Shown here: positions 22,115 through 33,270 of the stretch, piece after piece
Layout: each line of letters starts with the position of its first letter
Numbering within the stretch: the first letter of the stretch is position 1
Assembly (NCBI RefSeq): GCF_001499965.1
Contig: NZ_LQIT01000067.1
Coordinates: 124,001 to 188,000, forward strand
DNA: 64,000 bases
Reading direction: 5' to 3'
DNA from: Mycobacterium sp. GA-2829
GTDB lineage: Bacteria; Actinomycetota; Actinomycetes; Mycobacteriales; Mycobacteriaceae
Made by a program: the position numbers and the translations under genes
Notes under the pieces: model-generated
Databases searched by the model: none
Told to the model about the DNA's origin: nothing
The model's input: only the letters and a program-made list of their open reading frames with translations

Positions 22115-23433
22115 CACCTGTACTCACTCAGCCTCGGCCACAGCCCCAGCGCCACCGCCACCGCCGCGATGACACTGAGCCCGGCGGCGCCCGCCGTCGC
22201 CCCGGACAGCACCCGGCGGGCGTTGAGGATGTCGTTGCGCAACTGGCTGCGGCTCTGTTCGATCGCTTTGCTCAACGCGTCGTTGAGTTTGTCGAACGCG
22301 GGGGTGGAGTCGTCCTCCCCCGTGCCCAGCGCCACCTGCGTGGCCGCCTGGTAGTTGCCGACCGCGATGTAGGCGTTGATGCGGTCGTCGGCGGCGCGCC
22401 AGCGGGCCAGCAGATCCTCGGCGGCCACCAGATCGGTGCTGTCGATCGCGTCGTCGCGGGTGAGGTAGTCGGCCAGCTTCTTCTGCATCCCGTCGATGCG
22501 CTGGTAGTACGACTGTTTGCGGACCTCTTCGTCGCCGCGGCGGATCAGCGCCAGCGTCTCGTCGGCGCGGGCCTGCTGCGCGGTGATCGCCAGCGTCGTG
22601 ATGGTCTTGAGCGATTCGGCGCCCGCACCCTTGGCGCTGCGGCTGTCGGCGGTCGAGATGGCCAGTGCGGTCCCCACCCACAGCACCATGATCAGCACCG
22701 CCAGGCCGCCCGCGACGAAGCCGATGTTCACCCGCCGCCGCGTCCGCCGGGCCAGCCACCGGTTGGCGAAGAGACCGAACAGCAGCGTCGCGAGCACCAC
22801 GAGGATGACCGGTGCGGGGATGCGCGTCGAGGCCGTGGTCTCCTTGTCGACCTGCGCCGAGGTCTGCTCGTAGAGCCGTTCGGCGTCGGGCAGGATCTTC
22901 GTCTGCATCAGCGACGAGGCCTCCGACAGGTACGACGAGCCGACCGGATTACCCGCCCGGTTGTTCGTGCGCGCCGTTTCCACCAGTCCGGTGTACACCG
23001 CCAACTCGGCGTTGATCCGCCCGAGCAACCGCACCAGCTCCTCGTCGGTGAGCCCGCTCGAGGCCCGCGTCAACGCGACCGCGGCGTCGGTGATCGCCTG
23101 CTCATAGCGTTGCCGCACGTCGCGCGGTTCGGTGCCGGCGATGAACGCGGTGGCGGCCGCGGCGTCGGCGACCGACAGCCTGCTGTACAATTCGCCCGCG
23201 GCGAACGACAGCGGTTCGGTGTGGTTGAGGACGGTGGTCAGCGCCTGCTGGCGGTCGTTGATCGTCGTCGACGTCGCGAAGGCGCTGGCGATCGCGAGCG
23301 CGGACAGCACGATGCCGATGGTGAGGATGCGGCCGGGGGTCGTCCAGAGGAACCACCAGCGGGGGTGCGCCGGAGTGGTCGGCGACCGGGACGCCAGCGG
23401 CTCGGTCGAGGGGTGCGCCAACTCCACAGTCAC
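22114..23433 (-). CDS. glnX: Membrane signalling protein GlnX (Rv0412c-like)
   Basis: 439 residues with about four membrane helices: one near 36-54, two around 208-224 and 238-258, one near 412-432. They enclose two extracytoplasmic helical domains rich in charged residues, a chemoreceptor-like layout. In mycobacteria this protein transmits GlnH ligand state to PknG. The operon order glnX-glnH-pknG is conserved and the genes overlap. The GTG start at 23433 has GATGAGGA about 10-14 bases upstream. Confidence 0.88.
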
Positions 23434-23542
23434 CTGCGCGCGGTCCTCATCTCTTGCGGCAACGTTCCGACCGTCCGACTCTATAAAAGAATCCTAAGAG
23501 GTTCTGTCACGGCTCGCGCCCGATCGGGCGGAGCCGTCGAGG
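23434..23542. promoter_or_regulatory. Divergent promoter region glnX / mutT3
   Basis: The 109-base gap contains the AT-rich stretch ACTCTATAAAAGAATCC near 23479-23495, unusual in this GC-rich setting and a likely -10 area for one or both divergent genes. No clear -35 was identified. Confidence 0.4.
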
Positions 23543-24067
23543 TTGGTGCGGCCCTATCCTGTACGGGTGCGTGGCGACGGTGACGGCTGGGTGTTCTCCG
23601 ATGGCGGCGGCCGCTTCTGGGGTCGGCACGGGGCCGCGGGCCTGTTGCTGCGCGCACCGCGGTCCGACGGTTCGGCCGCGGTGCTGCTGCAGCACCGGGC
23701 GCCGTGGAGCCATCAGGGCGGGACGTGGGGTCTGCCCGGCGGGGCGCGCGACAGCCACGAGACCCCCGAACAGGCCGCGGTGCGGGAGGCCCACGAGGAG
23801 GCCGGGCTCTCGGCCGATCAACTCACCGTGCGCACCACCGTGGTGACCGCCGAGGTCGCCGGGTCGGGCGGCGCGGCGTGGACCTACACCACCGTGATCG
23901 CCGACGCGCCCGCGTTGCTGGAGACCGTGCCCAACCGGGAGAGCGCCGAACTGCGCTGGGTACCCGAGGAGGACGTCGACTCGTTGCCGCTGCACCCGGG
24001 GTTCGCGGCCAGCTGGGCGCGGCTGCGGACGGTCACCGCGTCCATCCCGCTCCTGGTCAGCGAGTAG
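23543..24067 (+). CDS. mutT3: Nudix hydrolase MutT3
   Basis: 174 residues. Nudix pyrophosphohydrolase expected to clean oxidised nucleotides such as 8-oxo-dGTP. The Nudix box is complete: [12 protein letters not shown] followed by REAHEEAGL, matching GX5EX7REUXEEXGU with all metal-binding Glu residues. The flanking [11 protein letters not shown] and [13 protein letters not shown] segments match the mycobacterial orthologue Rv0413. The GTG at 23543 is the first start in frame; the closest homologue has a different N-terminal tail before VRGDGDGW, so a GTG at 23564 is also plausible. Overlaps thiE tail to tail by 11 bases. Confidence 0.94.
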   Translation: MVRPYPVRVRGDGDGWVFSDGGGRFWGRHGAAGLLLRAPRSDGSAAVLLQHRAPWSHQGGTWGLPGGARDSHETPEQAAVREAHEEAGLSADQLTVRTTVVTAEVAGSGGAAWTYTTVIADAPALLETVPNRESAELRWVPEEDVDSLPLHPGFAASWARLRTVTASIPLLVSE

Positions 24068-24725
24068 CGAGCGCGGCTTTGAGCCGCTCGGCGGCGGCCT
24101 TCGGATCGTCGGCCGCGGTGATCGCGCGCACCACGACGATGCGGCGCGCACCCGCCTCGAGCACCTCGGGCAGCCGCTGTTCGTCGATGCCGCCGATCGC
24201 GAACCACGGTTTCGTGGTGTGCCGCGCCGCCGCCTCCCGGACCAGATCCAGCCCGGCCGCGGCCCGTCCCGGTTTCGTCGGCGTGGTCCAGCACGGGCCG
24301 ACACAGAAGTAGTCGACCTCCTCGGCGACGGCGGCCGCCAGCTGCGTGCCGTCGTGGGTGGACCGCCCGATCACCGGACGCGGCCCGACGATGCGGCGCG
24401 CCACCGTCAGCGGTAGATCGTCCTGTCCGAGGTGCAGGATGTCGGCGCCCGCGGCAAGCGCGATGTCGGCGCGGTCGTTGACCGCCAGCAGCGCACCGTG
24501 GCGCCGTGCGGCGTCGGCGAGCACCTCCAGCGCGGCCAGTTCCTGGCGCGCCTCCAGCGGGCCGAACCGTTGCTCACCGGGTGACCCCTTGTCGCGCAGC
24601 TGGATCAGGTCGACCCCGCCCGCCAGTGCCGCATCGGCGAATTCGGCCAGGTCACCGCGCTCGCGGCGGGCGTCGGTGCACAGGTACAGGGACGCCTGCT
24701 GGAGGCGGTCGCGGGGATCGGGCAC
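24057..24725 (-). CDS. thiE: Thiamine-phosphate synthase
   Basis: 222 residues, the same as M. tuberculosis ThiE. Condenses HMP-pyrophosphate with thiazole phosphate to thiamine monophosphate. TIM-barrel motifs are present: [56 protein letters not shown] and AIGGID. The GTG at 24725 gives a protein starting a few residues before [13 protein letters not shown], as in the orthologue; frame extends upstream into the riboswitch region but without homology. Divergent from thiO-thiS-thiG. Confidence 0.97.
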   Translation of the reverse strand: MPDPRDRLQQASLYLCTDARRERGDLAEFADAALAGGVDLIQLRDKGSPGEQRFGPLEARQELAALEVLADAARRHGALLAVNDRADIALAAGADILHLGQDDLPLTVARRIVGPRPVIGRSTHDGTQLAAAVAEEVDYFCVGPCWTTPTKPGRAAAGLDLVREAAARHTTKPWFAIGGIDEQRLPEVLEAGARRIVVVRAITAADDPKAAAERLKAALATR

Positions 24726-24779
24726 ACGGCGACGGTAGCGCCTTGGTTGGGGTAGGGGGTGCCGGTAGGGTGGGTGGCC

Positions 24780-24868
24780 GACACGGGAGTCCCGGGAGCG
24801 GGGCTGAGAGTGGGCACGCGTCCGGCCCTTACCGTCGAACCTGATCCGGGTCATGCCGGCGAAGGGAG
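24780..24868 (+). ncRNA. TPP riboswitch (THI element) before thiO-thiS-thiG
   Basis: The conserved TPP aptamer cores are visible: GGGGCTGAGAGTGGG (24810-24824) and CCTGATCCGGGTCATGCCGG (about 24840-24859), joined by the CCCTTACCGTCGAA arm. The element ends in GAAGGGAGG, which is also the Shine-Dalgarno sequence for the ATG at 24875. TPP binding would therefore hide the ribosome site, indicating translational control of thiamine thiazole synthesis. Confidence 0.95.
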
Positions 24869-24874
24869 GTGCAC

Positions 24875-25872
24875 ATGAATTCGGACCTGGCCGTCATCGG
24901 CGGCGGTGTCATCGGACTGTCGGTCGCGCGCCGTGCCGCGCTGGCCGGGTGGTCGGTGCGTGTGCACCGCAGCCCCGAGAAGGGGGCGTCCTGGGTGGCC
25001 GGCGGGATGCTCGCCCCGCACAGCGAGGGGTGGCCCGGCGAGCACGAACTGCTGCGCATCGGCATGGATTCGCTGCGGCTGTGGCACGACGGATTCCTCG
25101 ACGGGCTGCCCGCCGACGTGGTGACCGCCCGCGAGTCGCTGGTGGTGGCGGTCGACCGCGCCGACGCCGCTGACCTGCGCACCGTCGGCGAATGGCTGGC
25201 CGCCCAGGGGCACCCGGTCACCCTGACCACCGCCGCGCGCGACGTCGAACCCCTTCTGGCCCAAGGCATCCGGCACGGGTTCGTCGCCGACACCGAACTT
25301 GCCGTGGACAACCGCGCCCTCGTCGACGCGCTGGAGGCGCACTGTGTGCGCCTCGGGGTGCGGTGGGCGCCGCCGGTGACCGCGCTCGACGAGGTCGACG
25401 ACGCCGACGTGCGGGTCATCGCCAACGGGATCGACGCGCCGGCGCTGTGGCCCGGCCTGCCCATCCGCCCCGTCAAGGGTGAGGTGCTGCGGTTGCGCTG
25501 GCGCCGCGGCTGTCTGCCCGTCCCTCGCCGGGTGATCCGCGCTCGCGTGCACGGCAGGCAGGTCTACCTGGTGCCGCGCGCCGACGGTGTCGTCGTCGGC
25601 GCCACCCAGTACGAACACGGCCGCGACACCGCGCCCACGGTGTCCGGGGTGCGGGATTTGCTCGACGACGCCTGCACGATCCTGCCCGCGCTGGGCGAGT
25701 ACGAGTTCGCCGAGTGCGCGGCCGGTCTGCGGCCGATGACACCCGACGGACTGCCGTTGGTCGAAGGGCTCGACGAGCGCACACTGGTGGCCGCGGGGCA
25801 CGGCCGCAACGGTTTTCTGCTCGCGCCGTGGACCGCCGAGCGGGTGGCCGCCGAACTATCGGGAGTCAAGAC

Positions 25873-25882
<10 letters not shown>
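24875..25882 (+). CDS. thiO: Glycine oxidase ThiO
   Basis: 335 residues. FAD-dependent oxidation of glycine to iminoglycine, the glycine-derived donor for the thiazole ring. The Rossmann motif [16 protein letters not shown] is at the N-terminus. DAO-family signatures follow: [25 protein letters not shown], and C-terminal [17 protein letters not shown] 24875 lies five bases after GGGAGG; GTG 24869 overlaps that site and is less likely. Ten-base overlap with thiS. Corresponds to Rv0415. Confidence 0.95.
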
Positions 25883-27561
<1,679 letters not shown>

Positions 27562-27569
<8 letters not shown>

Positions 27570-28464
27570 GTTGGCCGGTCTGACAAAGACATTCGGCCGG
27601 GTCCGAGCCGTCGACGAGTTGACGTGCACGGTCGAGCCCGGCGTCGTGACCGGGTTCCTCGGCCCCAACGGGGCCGGCAAGTCCACGACGATGCGGATGA
27701 TCCTCGGACTGGACCGGCCGAGCTCCGGCCGTGCCGCGGTGCTGGGTAAGCCGTACCGCGAGCACCGGTACCCGTTGCGCACCGTGGGCGCACTGCTCGA
27801 CGCCCGCGGCGTCCACCCCAGCCGCACCGCGCGTGCGCATCTGCGGTGGATCGCCGCGAGCAACAGGCTGCCCGCCGCACGGGTCGACGAGGTGCTCGGG
27901 ATGGTCGGGCTCGCCGACGTCGCGGACAAACCCGCGGGGGCGTTCTCGCTGGGGATGAGTCAGCGGCTCGGGATTGCGGCCGCACTGCTCGGCGACCCGC
28001 AGGTGCTGATGTTCGACGAACCGGTCAACGGGCTCGACCCCGAGGGCATCCGGTGGATCCGCACGCTGATGCGGGACCTGGCCGCCGAGGGACGCACGGT
28101 GTTCGTGTCGAGCCACCTGCTCGCGGAGATGGCGCAGACCGCCGACCGGCTGCTGGTGATCGGCCGCGGCCGATTGCTCGCCGCGACCACGGTCGCCGAT
28201 TTCGTCGCGCGCGCCGGACTGGACACCGTGCGGGTGCGCACCCCGGACCCCGAGCGGTTACGGACCGCGTTGAGCGCTGCCGGACTGCAGGCGACGACCG
28301 AGGACGCCGCCCTGCTGATACCCGGGGCGTCGACAGAACAGGTGGGGGAGCTCGCGGCCGGCCACGGGATCACCCTGCACGAGTTGAGCATTCAGCGCGC
28401 ATCGCTGGAGGAGGCGTACATGGCACTCACCGACGACGCCGTCGACTTCCGGACGGAACGGTAG
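27562..28464 (+). CDS. ABC exporter ATPase (CcmA/DrrA-like)
   Basis: 300 residues. One nucleotide-binding domain with Walker A GPNGAGKST (about 36-44), a signature loop in the degenerate form FSLGMSQRLGIA, Walker B VLMFDEP and the switch His in VSSHLL. A C-terminal extension of about 80 residues is usual for the drug/lipid exporter subgroup. Paired with an ABC-2 permease starting on the base after its stop. It overlaps the SGNH gene by eight bases. Substrate unknown; nothing ties it firmly to thiamine except operon position. Confidence 0.92.
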
Positions 28465-29205
28465 ATGCTGCGCGCCGAGCAGATCAAACTCCGCACCACC
28501 CGCGCCCCGCTGTGGACGGTGCCCGCCGTCCTGGTGCTGAGCCTGGGGCTGGCGGTGGTCCAGGCGTCGGTCGGCAGCGCGACCACTCCGCTGGCGCCGG
28601 AACGCATCGCGATCGGGGTCGCCACGTTCGGGGTTCCGGTCCTGATGGTGCTCGCGGCGCTGACCGTCACCGGCGAATACCGCACCGGGCTCATCCGCAC
28701 CACGTTCCTGGCCATGCCGGTGCGCACCCGGGTGCTCGGCGCCAAAGCCGTTGTGACAGCGGTTTTCTCCGGTGTCTGCGCGGCGGTGATGGTGGTGGCG
28801 GCGGTGCTGGCCGTCCGTGCGGTCGGCACCCCGGACCAGGTCGCGGAGTTGTCGTTCACCGGGTTCGGGGTGTGGCGGACCGTCGGCGCGATCGCGCTGT
28901 ATGCCGCGCTCGGGGCCGTCCTCGCCGTCGCCCTCGGGGTCCTCGTGCGACACTCCGCCGGGGTCGTCGCGATCCTGCTGCTGCTGCCGTTCGTCGTCGA
29001 ACCCCTGCTCGGCGCGATCCCGAAGGTCGGCGCACGCGTCGGGCCACTGCTGCCCTTCGCCAACGTCAACACCTTCACCGAGGTGCCGTGGGTGCAGACC
29101 TTCGAGATGTGGTGGGGTCCGCGCGGGGCACTGCTGTACTTCACGGGCCTGGTCGCGGTGGTCTTCGCCGTCGCCGCGGTCGACATCAACCGCCGCGATC
29201 CCTGA
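28465..29205 (+). CDS. ABC-2 type exporter permease
   Basis: 246 residues with six hydrophobic segments. N-terminal MLRAEQIKLRTTR is the short amphipathic lead-in found in ABC-2 permeases acting with DrrA-type ATPases, and VTGEYRTGLIRTTF is a typical motif after the second helix. Directly adjacent to its ATPase (TAG then ATG). Forms the membrane half of an efflux pump of unknown substrate. Last gene of the thiO-led transcription unit, before a 78-base gap with a new promoter. Confidence 0.88.
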   Translation: MLRAEQIKLRTTRAPLWTVPAVLVLSLGLAVVQASVGSATTPLAPERIAIGVATFGVPVLMVLAALTVTGEYRTGLIRTTFLAMPVRTRVLGAKAVVTAVFSGVCAAVMVVAAVLAVRAVGTPDQVAELSFTGFGVWRTVGAIALYAALGAVLAVALGVLVRHSAGVVAILLLLPFVVEPLLGAIPKVGARVGPLLPFANVNTFTEVPWVQTFEMWWGPRGALLYFTGLVAVVFAVAAVDINRRDP

Positions 29206-29225
29206 CCCCCGCCGCGCCGGGGTGG

Positions 29226-29264
29226 TTGCATCCGCACCAGGCTTCTCCATAGAATATTTTCTAT
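29226..29264 (+). promoter_or_regulatory. Promoter and operator of the acyl-CoA dehydrogenase operon
   Basis: TTGCAT (29226-29231) and TAGAAT (29250-29255), 18 bases apart, form a plausible SigA promoter. The inverted repeat ATAGAA-TATT-TTCTAT (29249-29264) covers the -10 and start-site area, so a bound regulator would block initiation. The nearby FCD-type GntR gene (33271, minus) is the best candidate; this pairing is inferred. Confidence 0.6.
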
Positions 29265-29283
29265 TGAGATCGGAGGTGGCGGC

Positions 29284-30438
29284 ATGGTGCTGTCGGCGGA
29301 AGAGAAGGCGCTCGTCGAGACGGTTCGCGAATTCGTCGAGAAGCAGGTCAAGCCCGTGGTGCGCGACCTGGAACATGCGAACACCTATCCCGAGGAACTC
29401 ATCGAGATGATGAAGGAGATCGGGATCTTCGGGTTGGCCATCCCCGAGCCGTACGGGTTCGGGCAGGTGTCGATGCCGTGCTACGTCGCGGTGACCGAGG
29501 AACTCGCCCGGGGCTGGATGAGCCTGGCCGGCGCGATGGGCGGCCATACCGTGGTGTCGAAGCTGATCATGATGTTCGGCACCGACGAGCAGAAGCAACG
29601 CTATCTGCCGCGGATGGCGACCGGGGAACTGCGCACCACGATGGCGCTGACCGAACCCGGTGGCGGCTCCGATCTGCAGGCGATGCGCACGGTGGCCCGC
29701 CGCGACGGCGACGAGTACGTGATCAACGGCAGCAAGACCTGGATCACCAATGCCCGCCGCGCCGGATTGGTGGCGCTGCTGTGCAAGACCGACCCCGACG
29801 CCCAACCCGCGCACAAGGGCGTCTCGATCCTGTTGGTGGAGAAGGTGCCCGGCTTCACGGTCTCGAAGGATCTGCCCAAGCTCGGCTACAAGGGTGTGGA
29901 GAGCTGTGAGCTGAACTTCTCCGACTGCCGGGTACCCGCGGACGCGCTGCTGGGTGCGGCCGAGGGCAGCGGCTTCGCTCAGATGATGAAGGGGCTGGAG
30001 GTGGGGCGGCTGCAGGTGGCGGCGCGCGCCACCGGGGTGGCGCGGGCGGCGTTCGAGGACGCGCTGCGCTACGCCCAGGAGCGGGAGAGCTTCGGCAAGC
30101 CCATCTGGCAGCACCAGTCGGTGGGCAACATGCTCGCCGACATGGGCACCAAGCTGTCGGCGGCGCGGGCGCTGTTACACAGTGCCGCAGAGAAGTTCGA
30201 CTCCGGCGCCCGTTGCGACATGGAGGCCGGGATGGCGAAGCTGTTCGCCTCCGAGGTCGGGATGGAGATCGCGTTGGATGCGGTGCGGGTACACGGCGGG
30301 TACGGATACTCCACCGAGTACGACGTCGAACGGTACTTCCGGGACGCCCCGCTGATGATCGTCGGTGAGGGCACCAACGAGATCCAGCGCGGTGTGATCG
30401 CCAAACAGCTGGTCAAGCGGGGTGGTCTGGATCAGTGA
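29284..30438 (+). CDS. Acyl-CoA dehydrogenase, C5-dicarboxylate locus
   Basis: 384 residues, full length for a tetrameric FAD acyl-CoA dehydrogenase. Conserved signatures: MALTEPGGGSDL (FAD/substrate), KTWITNA, YAQERESFGKPI, VHGGYGYSTEYDVERYFRD, and catalytic Glu in IVGEGTNEIQR. Start ATG 29284 with CGGAGG about ten bases upstream. It begins an operon with CoA-transferase, hydratase and lyase genes. A similar acyl-CoA dehydrogenase occurs in the Pseudomonas aeruginosa itaconate gene cluster. Here it might oxidise a substituted succinyl-CoA such as methylsuccinyl-CoA; that substrate is an inference. Confidence 0.9.
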   Translation: MVLSAEEKALVETVREFVEKQVKPVVRDLEHANTYPEELIEMMKEIGIFGLAIPEPYGFGQVSMPCYVAVTEELARGWMSLAGAMGGHTVVSKLIMMFGTDEQKQRYLPRMATGELRTTMALTEPGGGSDLQAMRTVARRDGDEYVINGSKTWITNARRAGLVALLCKTDPDAQPAHKGVSILLVEKVPGFTVSKDLPKLGYKGVESCELNFSDCRVPADALLGAAEGSGFAQMMKGLEVGRLQVAARATGVARAAFEDALRYAQERESFGKPIWQHQSVGNMLADMGTKLSAARALLHSAAEKFDSGARCDMEAGMAKLFASEVGMEIALDAVRVHGGYGYSTEYDVERYFRDAPLMIVGEGTNEIQRGVIAKQLVKRGGLDQ

Positions 30439-30439
30439 C

Positions 30440-31591
30440 ATGCTGCCGCTGAGCGGGGTCACGGTGCTGTCGCTCGAGCACGCCGTGGCCGCACCGTTTG
30501 CGACCCGACAGCTCGCCGACCTGGGCGCGCGGGTGATCAAGGTGGAACGGCCGGGGTCCGGGGATTTCGCCCGCCAGTACGACGATTCGGTCAACGGGGA
30601 GTCGAGCTACTTCGTCTGGCTCAACCGGTCCAAGGAATCCATCGCGATCGACGTGAAATCCGAAGGCGGACACCAAATCCTGCACGAGTTGGCCGAACGC
30701 GCCGACGTCATCGTGCAGAACCTGGGCCCGGGTGCGGCCGCCCGGCTCGGGTTGTCGGCCGAGGAGATCCGCGCGCGGGATCCGCGCAAGATCGTGGTCT
30801 CGGTGACGGGGTGGGGCGCCTCGGGTCCGTGGGCCGACCGCAAGGCCTACGATTTGCTGGTGCAGTGCGAGACCGGTCTGGTGTCGTTGACCGGAACCCC
30901 CGACGAGGTCGCCAAGGTCGGGGTGTCGATCGCCGACATCGCCGCAGGCATGTACGCCTTCAGCGGCACGCTGGCCGCGCTGTACCGCCGCGAAGCCACC
31001 GGCGAGGGCGCCACCATCGAGGTGTCGCTGTTCGAGGCGTTGGCCGAATGGGTCGGTCAGCCCGCGCATTTCACCGCGGGGGCGGGGCGCCAGCCGGGCC
31101 GGTTCGGCGCCCAGCACGCGACGATCGCGCCGTACGGACCCTACGAGGCCGCCGACGGGCACACCGTGCTGATCGCCATCCAGAACGAACCGGAGTGGGT
31201 TCGGTTCTGCAGCACCGTGTTGCAGCGTCCCGAGGTGGCCGATGATCCGCGGTTCGCCTCGAACACGTCGCGCGTGGCGCACCGGGCGGACGTCAATGCC
31301 GTCGTCACCGAGGTGTTCGCGCAGACATCGACCGGGGAGCTGGAGTCCCGACTGGCCGCCGCCCGCATCGCCTTCGCCGGGGTCAACACCGTCAGCGAGT
31401 TCCTCGACCACCCGGTCCTGGCTGCGCGGGACCGTTGGCGCACGGTCGAGACCGCCAAAGGTCCTGTGCGCGCGCTGCTTCCGCCGATCGACCTGGGCGC
31501 CGAGCCGCGGATGGATCCGGTGCCCGGACTCGGTGACCACACCGCCGCGATACTGGCCGAACTCGGCCTCGATCCGGAATCGAGGGACTGA
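30440..31591 (+). CDS. Class III CoA-transferase (itaconate/succinyl-CoA type candidate)
   Basis: 383 residues. Family III (CaiB/BaiF) enzyme moving CoA between carboxylic acids through an acyl-Asp intermediate. The catalytic Asp is in the motif GVSIADIAAGMYA at about residue 166. The entry segment LEHAVAAPFATRQLADLGARV and NRSKESIAIDVKS also match. ATG 30440 begins two bases after the dehydrogenase stop. In an operon with a hotdog hydratase and CitE-type lyase it fits the first step of itaconate (or mesaconate/citramalate) degradation, activation by CoA from succinyl-CoA. Family assignment is firm, substrate is inference. Confidence 0.9.
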   Translation: MLPLSGVTVLSLEHAVAAPFATRQLADLGARVIKVERPGSGDFARQYDDSVNGESSYFVWLNRSKESIAIDVKSEGGHQILHELAERADVIVQNLGPGAAARLGLSAEEIRARDPRKIVVSVTGWGASGPWADRKAYDLLVQCETGLVSLTGTPDEVAKVGVSIADIAAGMYAFSGTLAALYRREATGEGATIEVSLFEALAEWVGQPAHFTAGAGRQPGRFGAQHATIAPYGPYEAADGHTVLIAIQNEPEWVRFCSTVLQRPEVADDPRFASNTSRVAHRADVNAVVTEVFAQTSTGELESRLAAARIAFAGVNTVSEFLDHPVLAARDRWRTVETAKGPVRALLPPIDLGAEPRMDPVPGLGDHTAAILAELGLDPESRD

Positions 31592-31592
31592 C

Positions 31593-32435
31593 GTGCTCTG
31601 CGTCGACGACTGGCGACCGCAGCCGCTGAGCAGTACCGAGGTGCTCGGCACGCGTCGCGCCGCCGAGCTCGCGGCCACCCTGGATCTCGACATGACGTTT
31701 CAGGCCGGCGACGAGCTGCCGGTGATGTGGCACTGGGTCTACTTCACCGAATGGCCGGCGACCGCCGAGCTCGGCACCGACGGGCATCCGCGCAACGGCC
31801 ACTTCCTCCCGCCGATTCCTGACCGACGCAGGATGTTCGCCGGTGGCAGGCTGACGGTGCACGCCCCGCTGGTGCTCGGACGCGAGGCCACCCGGCGCGC
31901 CGAGGTGCTCTCCACGGCCGTCAAGCACGGCAAGACCGGTGAACTGCTGTTCGTCACGGTGCGTCACGAATTCAGCCAGGACGGTCGGCTGGCGATGACC
32001 GAGGAACACGACCTCGTGTACCGCAGCGACAGCGGGTCGAGCACACCGTTCACCACGGTGAGCGAACCGTTGGCCGACCGCTCCACCCCGTGGGCCCACG
32101 AACCCGCCACCCATCCCGCGCTGTTGTTCCGGTTCAGCGCGCTGACCGCCAACGCGCACCGCATCCACTACGACGCCGAGTACACCAGCCGGGTCGAGGG
32201 CTTCCCGGCGCTGGTGGTGCACGGTCCGCTGCTGGCGCTGTACATGTCCGAACTGGCCCGCACCAACAGCCCACGACCACTGCGAGACTTCAGTTTCCGG
32301 TTGGCCAGACCGGTGTTCGTCGGCGACGCGATCCGCGCTCAGGGGACCCCCGCAGCCGACGGGGCCACCGCCGAACTCGCGGTGGTCTCCGGTGCCGGGA
32401 CCGTGCACGCCAGCGCACGGGCGGAGTTCGCGTGA
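31593..32435 (+). CDS. MaoC/FAS1-like double-hotdog hydratase (itaconyl- or mesaconyl-CoA hydratase candidate)
   Basis: 280 residues with two hotdog halves. The first contains PVMWHWVYFTEW, GHFLPPIPDRRRMFAGGRL and FVTVRHEF; the second FSALTANAHRIHYD and EGFPALVVHGPL. These match mesaconyl-C4-CoA/itaconyl-CoA hydratases, which add water to an unsaturated C5-dicarboxyl-CoA to make citramalyl-CoA. GTG 31593 lies one base after the CoA-transferase stop, and the end overlaps the lyase gene by GTGA. The order transferase-hydratase-lyase follows the biochemical order of itaconate breakdown. Confidence 0.87.
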   Translation: MLCVDDWRPQPLSSTEVLGTRRAAELAATLDLDMTFQAGDELPVMWHWVYFTEWPATAELGTDGHPRNGHFLPPIPDRRRMFAGGRLTVHAPLVLGREATRRAEVLSTAVKHGKTGELLFVTVRHEFSQDGRLAMTEEHDLVYRSDSGSSTPFTTVSEPLADRSTPWAHEPATHPALLFRFSALTANAHRIHYDAEYTSRVEGFPALVVHGPLLALYMSELARTNSPRPLRDFSFRLARPVFVGDAIRAQGTPAADGATAELAVVSGAGTVHASARAEFA

Positions 32436-33253
32436 GCGCCCGCGACGAGACCGAGGCGATCAGATCGGCCCGGTCGCTGCTGTTCGTACCGGGTGACCGC
32501 CCCGATCGCTTCGACAAAGCCGTGGCCGCCGGCCCGGATGTCGTCGTCCTCGATCTCGAGGATGCGGTGGCCGGTCACGACAAGGCGGCCGCACGGGACC
32601 ACCTGGCGCGGTGGTTCGCCGCCGGGAATTCCGCGATGGTCCGGATCAACGCGGCCGACACCCCTTGGCACGCAGACGATCTCGAGTTGATCCGCGAACA
32701 CCGCCCGCCGGTCATGCTGGCCAAGGCGGAGTCCGCTGAGCAGATCGACCGCGTCGGCTCCGTCGTGCCGGTGGTTCCGCTCGTCGAGACGGCGGCCGCG
32801 TTCGCGGCGTTGGCGCAACTGTGCGGGGCCACCGGCGTGGTCCGGATGGCGTTCGGCAGCATCGATTTCGCCAACCAGATCGGGGTCGATCCCGACGATC
32901 GCGACGCGCTGCTGCTGCACCGTTCGATGCTGGTGCTGGCTTCGGCCGCCGCGGGGCTGCCCGCACCGATCGACGGGGTCACCACGGCCTTCCGCGAAAC
33001 CGGTTCGGTGACCGCCGATTTCGAGTATTCCCGGCGACTGGGGATGGGCGCCAAGCTGTGCATCCACCCGGCGCAGATCGCCGCGGTGCACACCGCGGCG
33101 GCGCCCACGGACGCCGACGTGGAATGGGCGCGCGAGGTCATCCGATCGTTCGACCTGTCCAACGGGTCGGCGGCCGCCGTCAACGGTCAGATGATCGACG
33201 TCCCGGTGGTCGAACGGGCCCGCCGCATCCTGCGGACCGCCTCAGCGGGCTGA
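32432..33253 (+). CDS. CitE-type beta-lyase (citramalyl-CoA lyase candidate)
   Basis: 273 residues, the length of stand-alone CitE-like enzymes. TIM-barrel motifs: RSLLFVPGDRPDRFDKA, VVLDLEDAV with acidic metal ligands, PLVETAAA with the metal Glu, RMAFGSIDFANQIG and GAKLCIHPAQ. Members cleave (S)-citramalyl-CoA to acetyl-CoA and pyruvate, or related hydroxyacyl-CoAs. GTG start within a GTGA overlap with the hydratase. No CitD or CitF subunits are nearby, so it is not part of an ATP-independent citrate lyase complex. Confidence 0.9.
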   Translation: MSARDETEAIRSARSLLFVPGDRPDRFDKAVAAGPDVVVLDLEDAVAGHDKAAARDHLARWFAAGNSAMVRINAADTPWHADDLELIREHRPPVMLAKAESAEQIDRVGSVVPVVPLVETAAAFAALAQLCGATGVVRMAFGSIDFANQIGVDPDDRDALLLHRSMLVLASAAAGLPAPIDGVTTAFRETGSVTADFEYSRRLGMGAKLCIHPAQIAAVHTAAAPTDADVEWAREVIRSFDLSNGSAAAVNGQMIDVPVVERARRILRTASAG

Positions 33254-33270
33254 GCCGGCGTGCGGTGCGC

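Noticed and set aside
32432-33253. CitE-like gene considered as citrate lyase subunit
   Set aside because: There is no CitD acyl carrier, CitF or CitC/CitX partner nearby, and stand-alone CitE proteins are known to act on free CoA esters.
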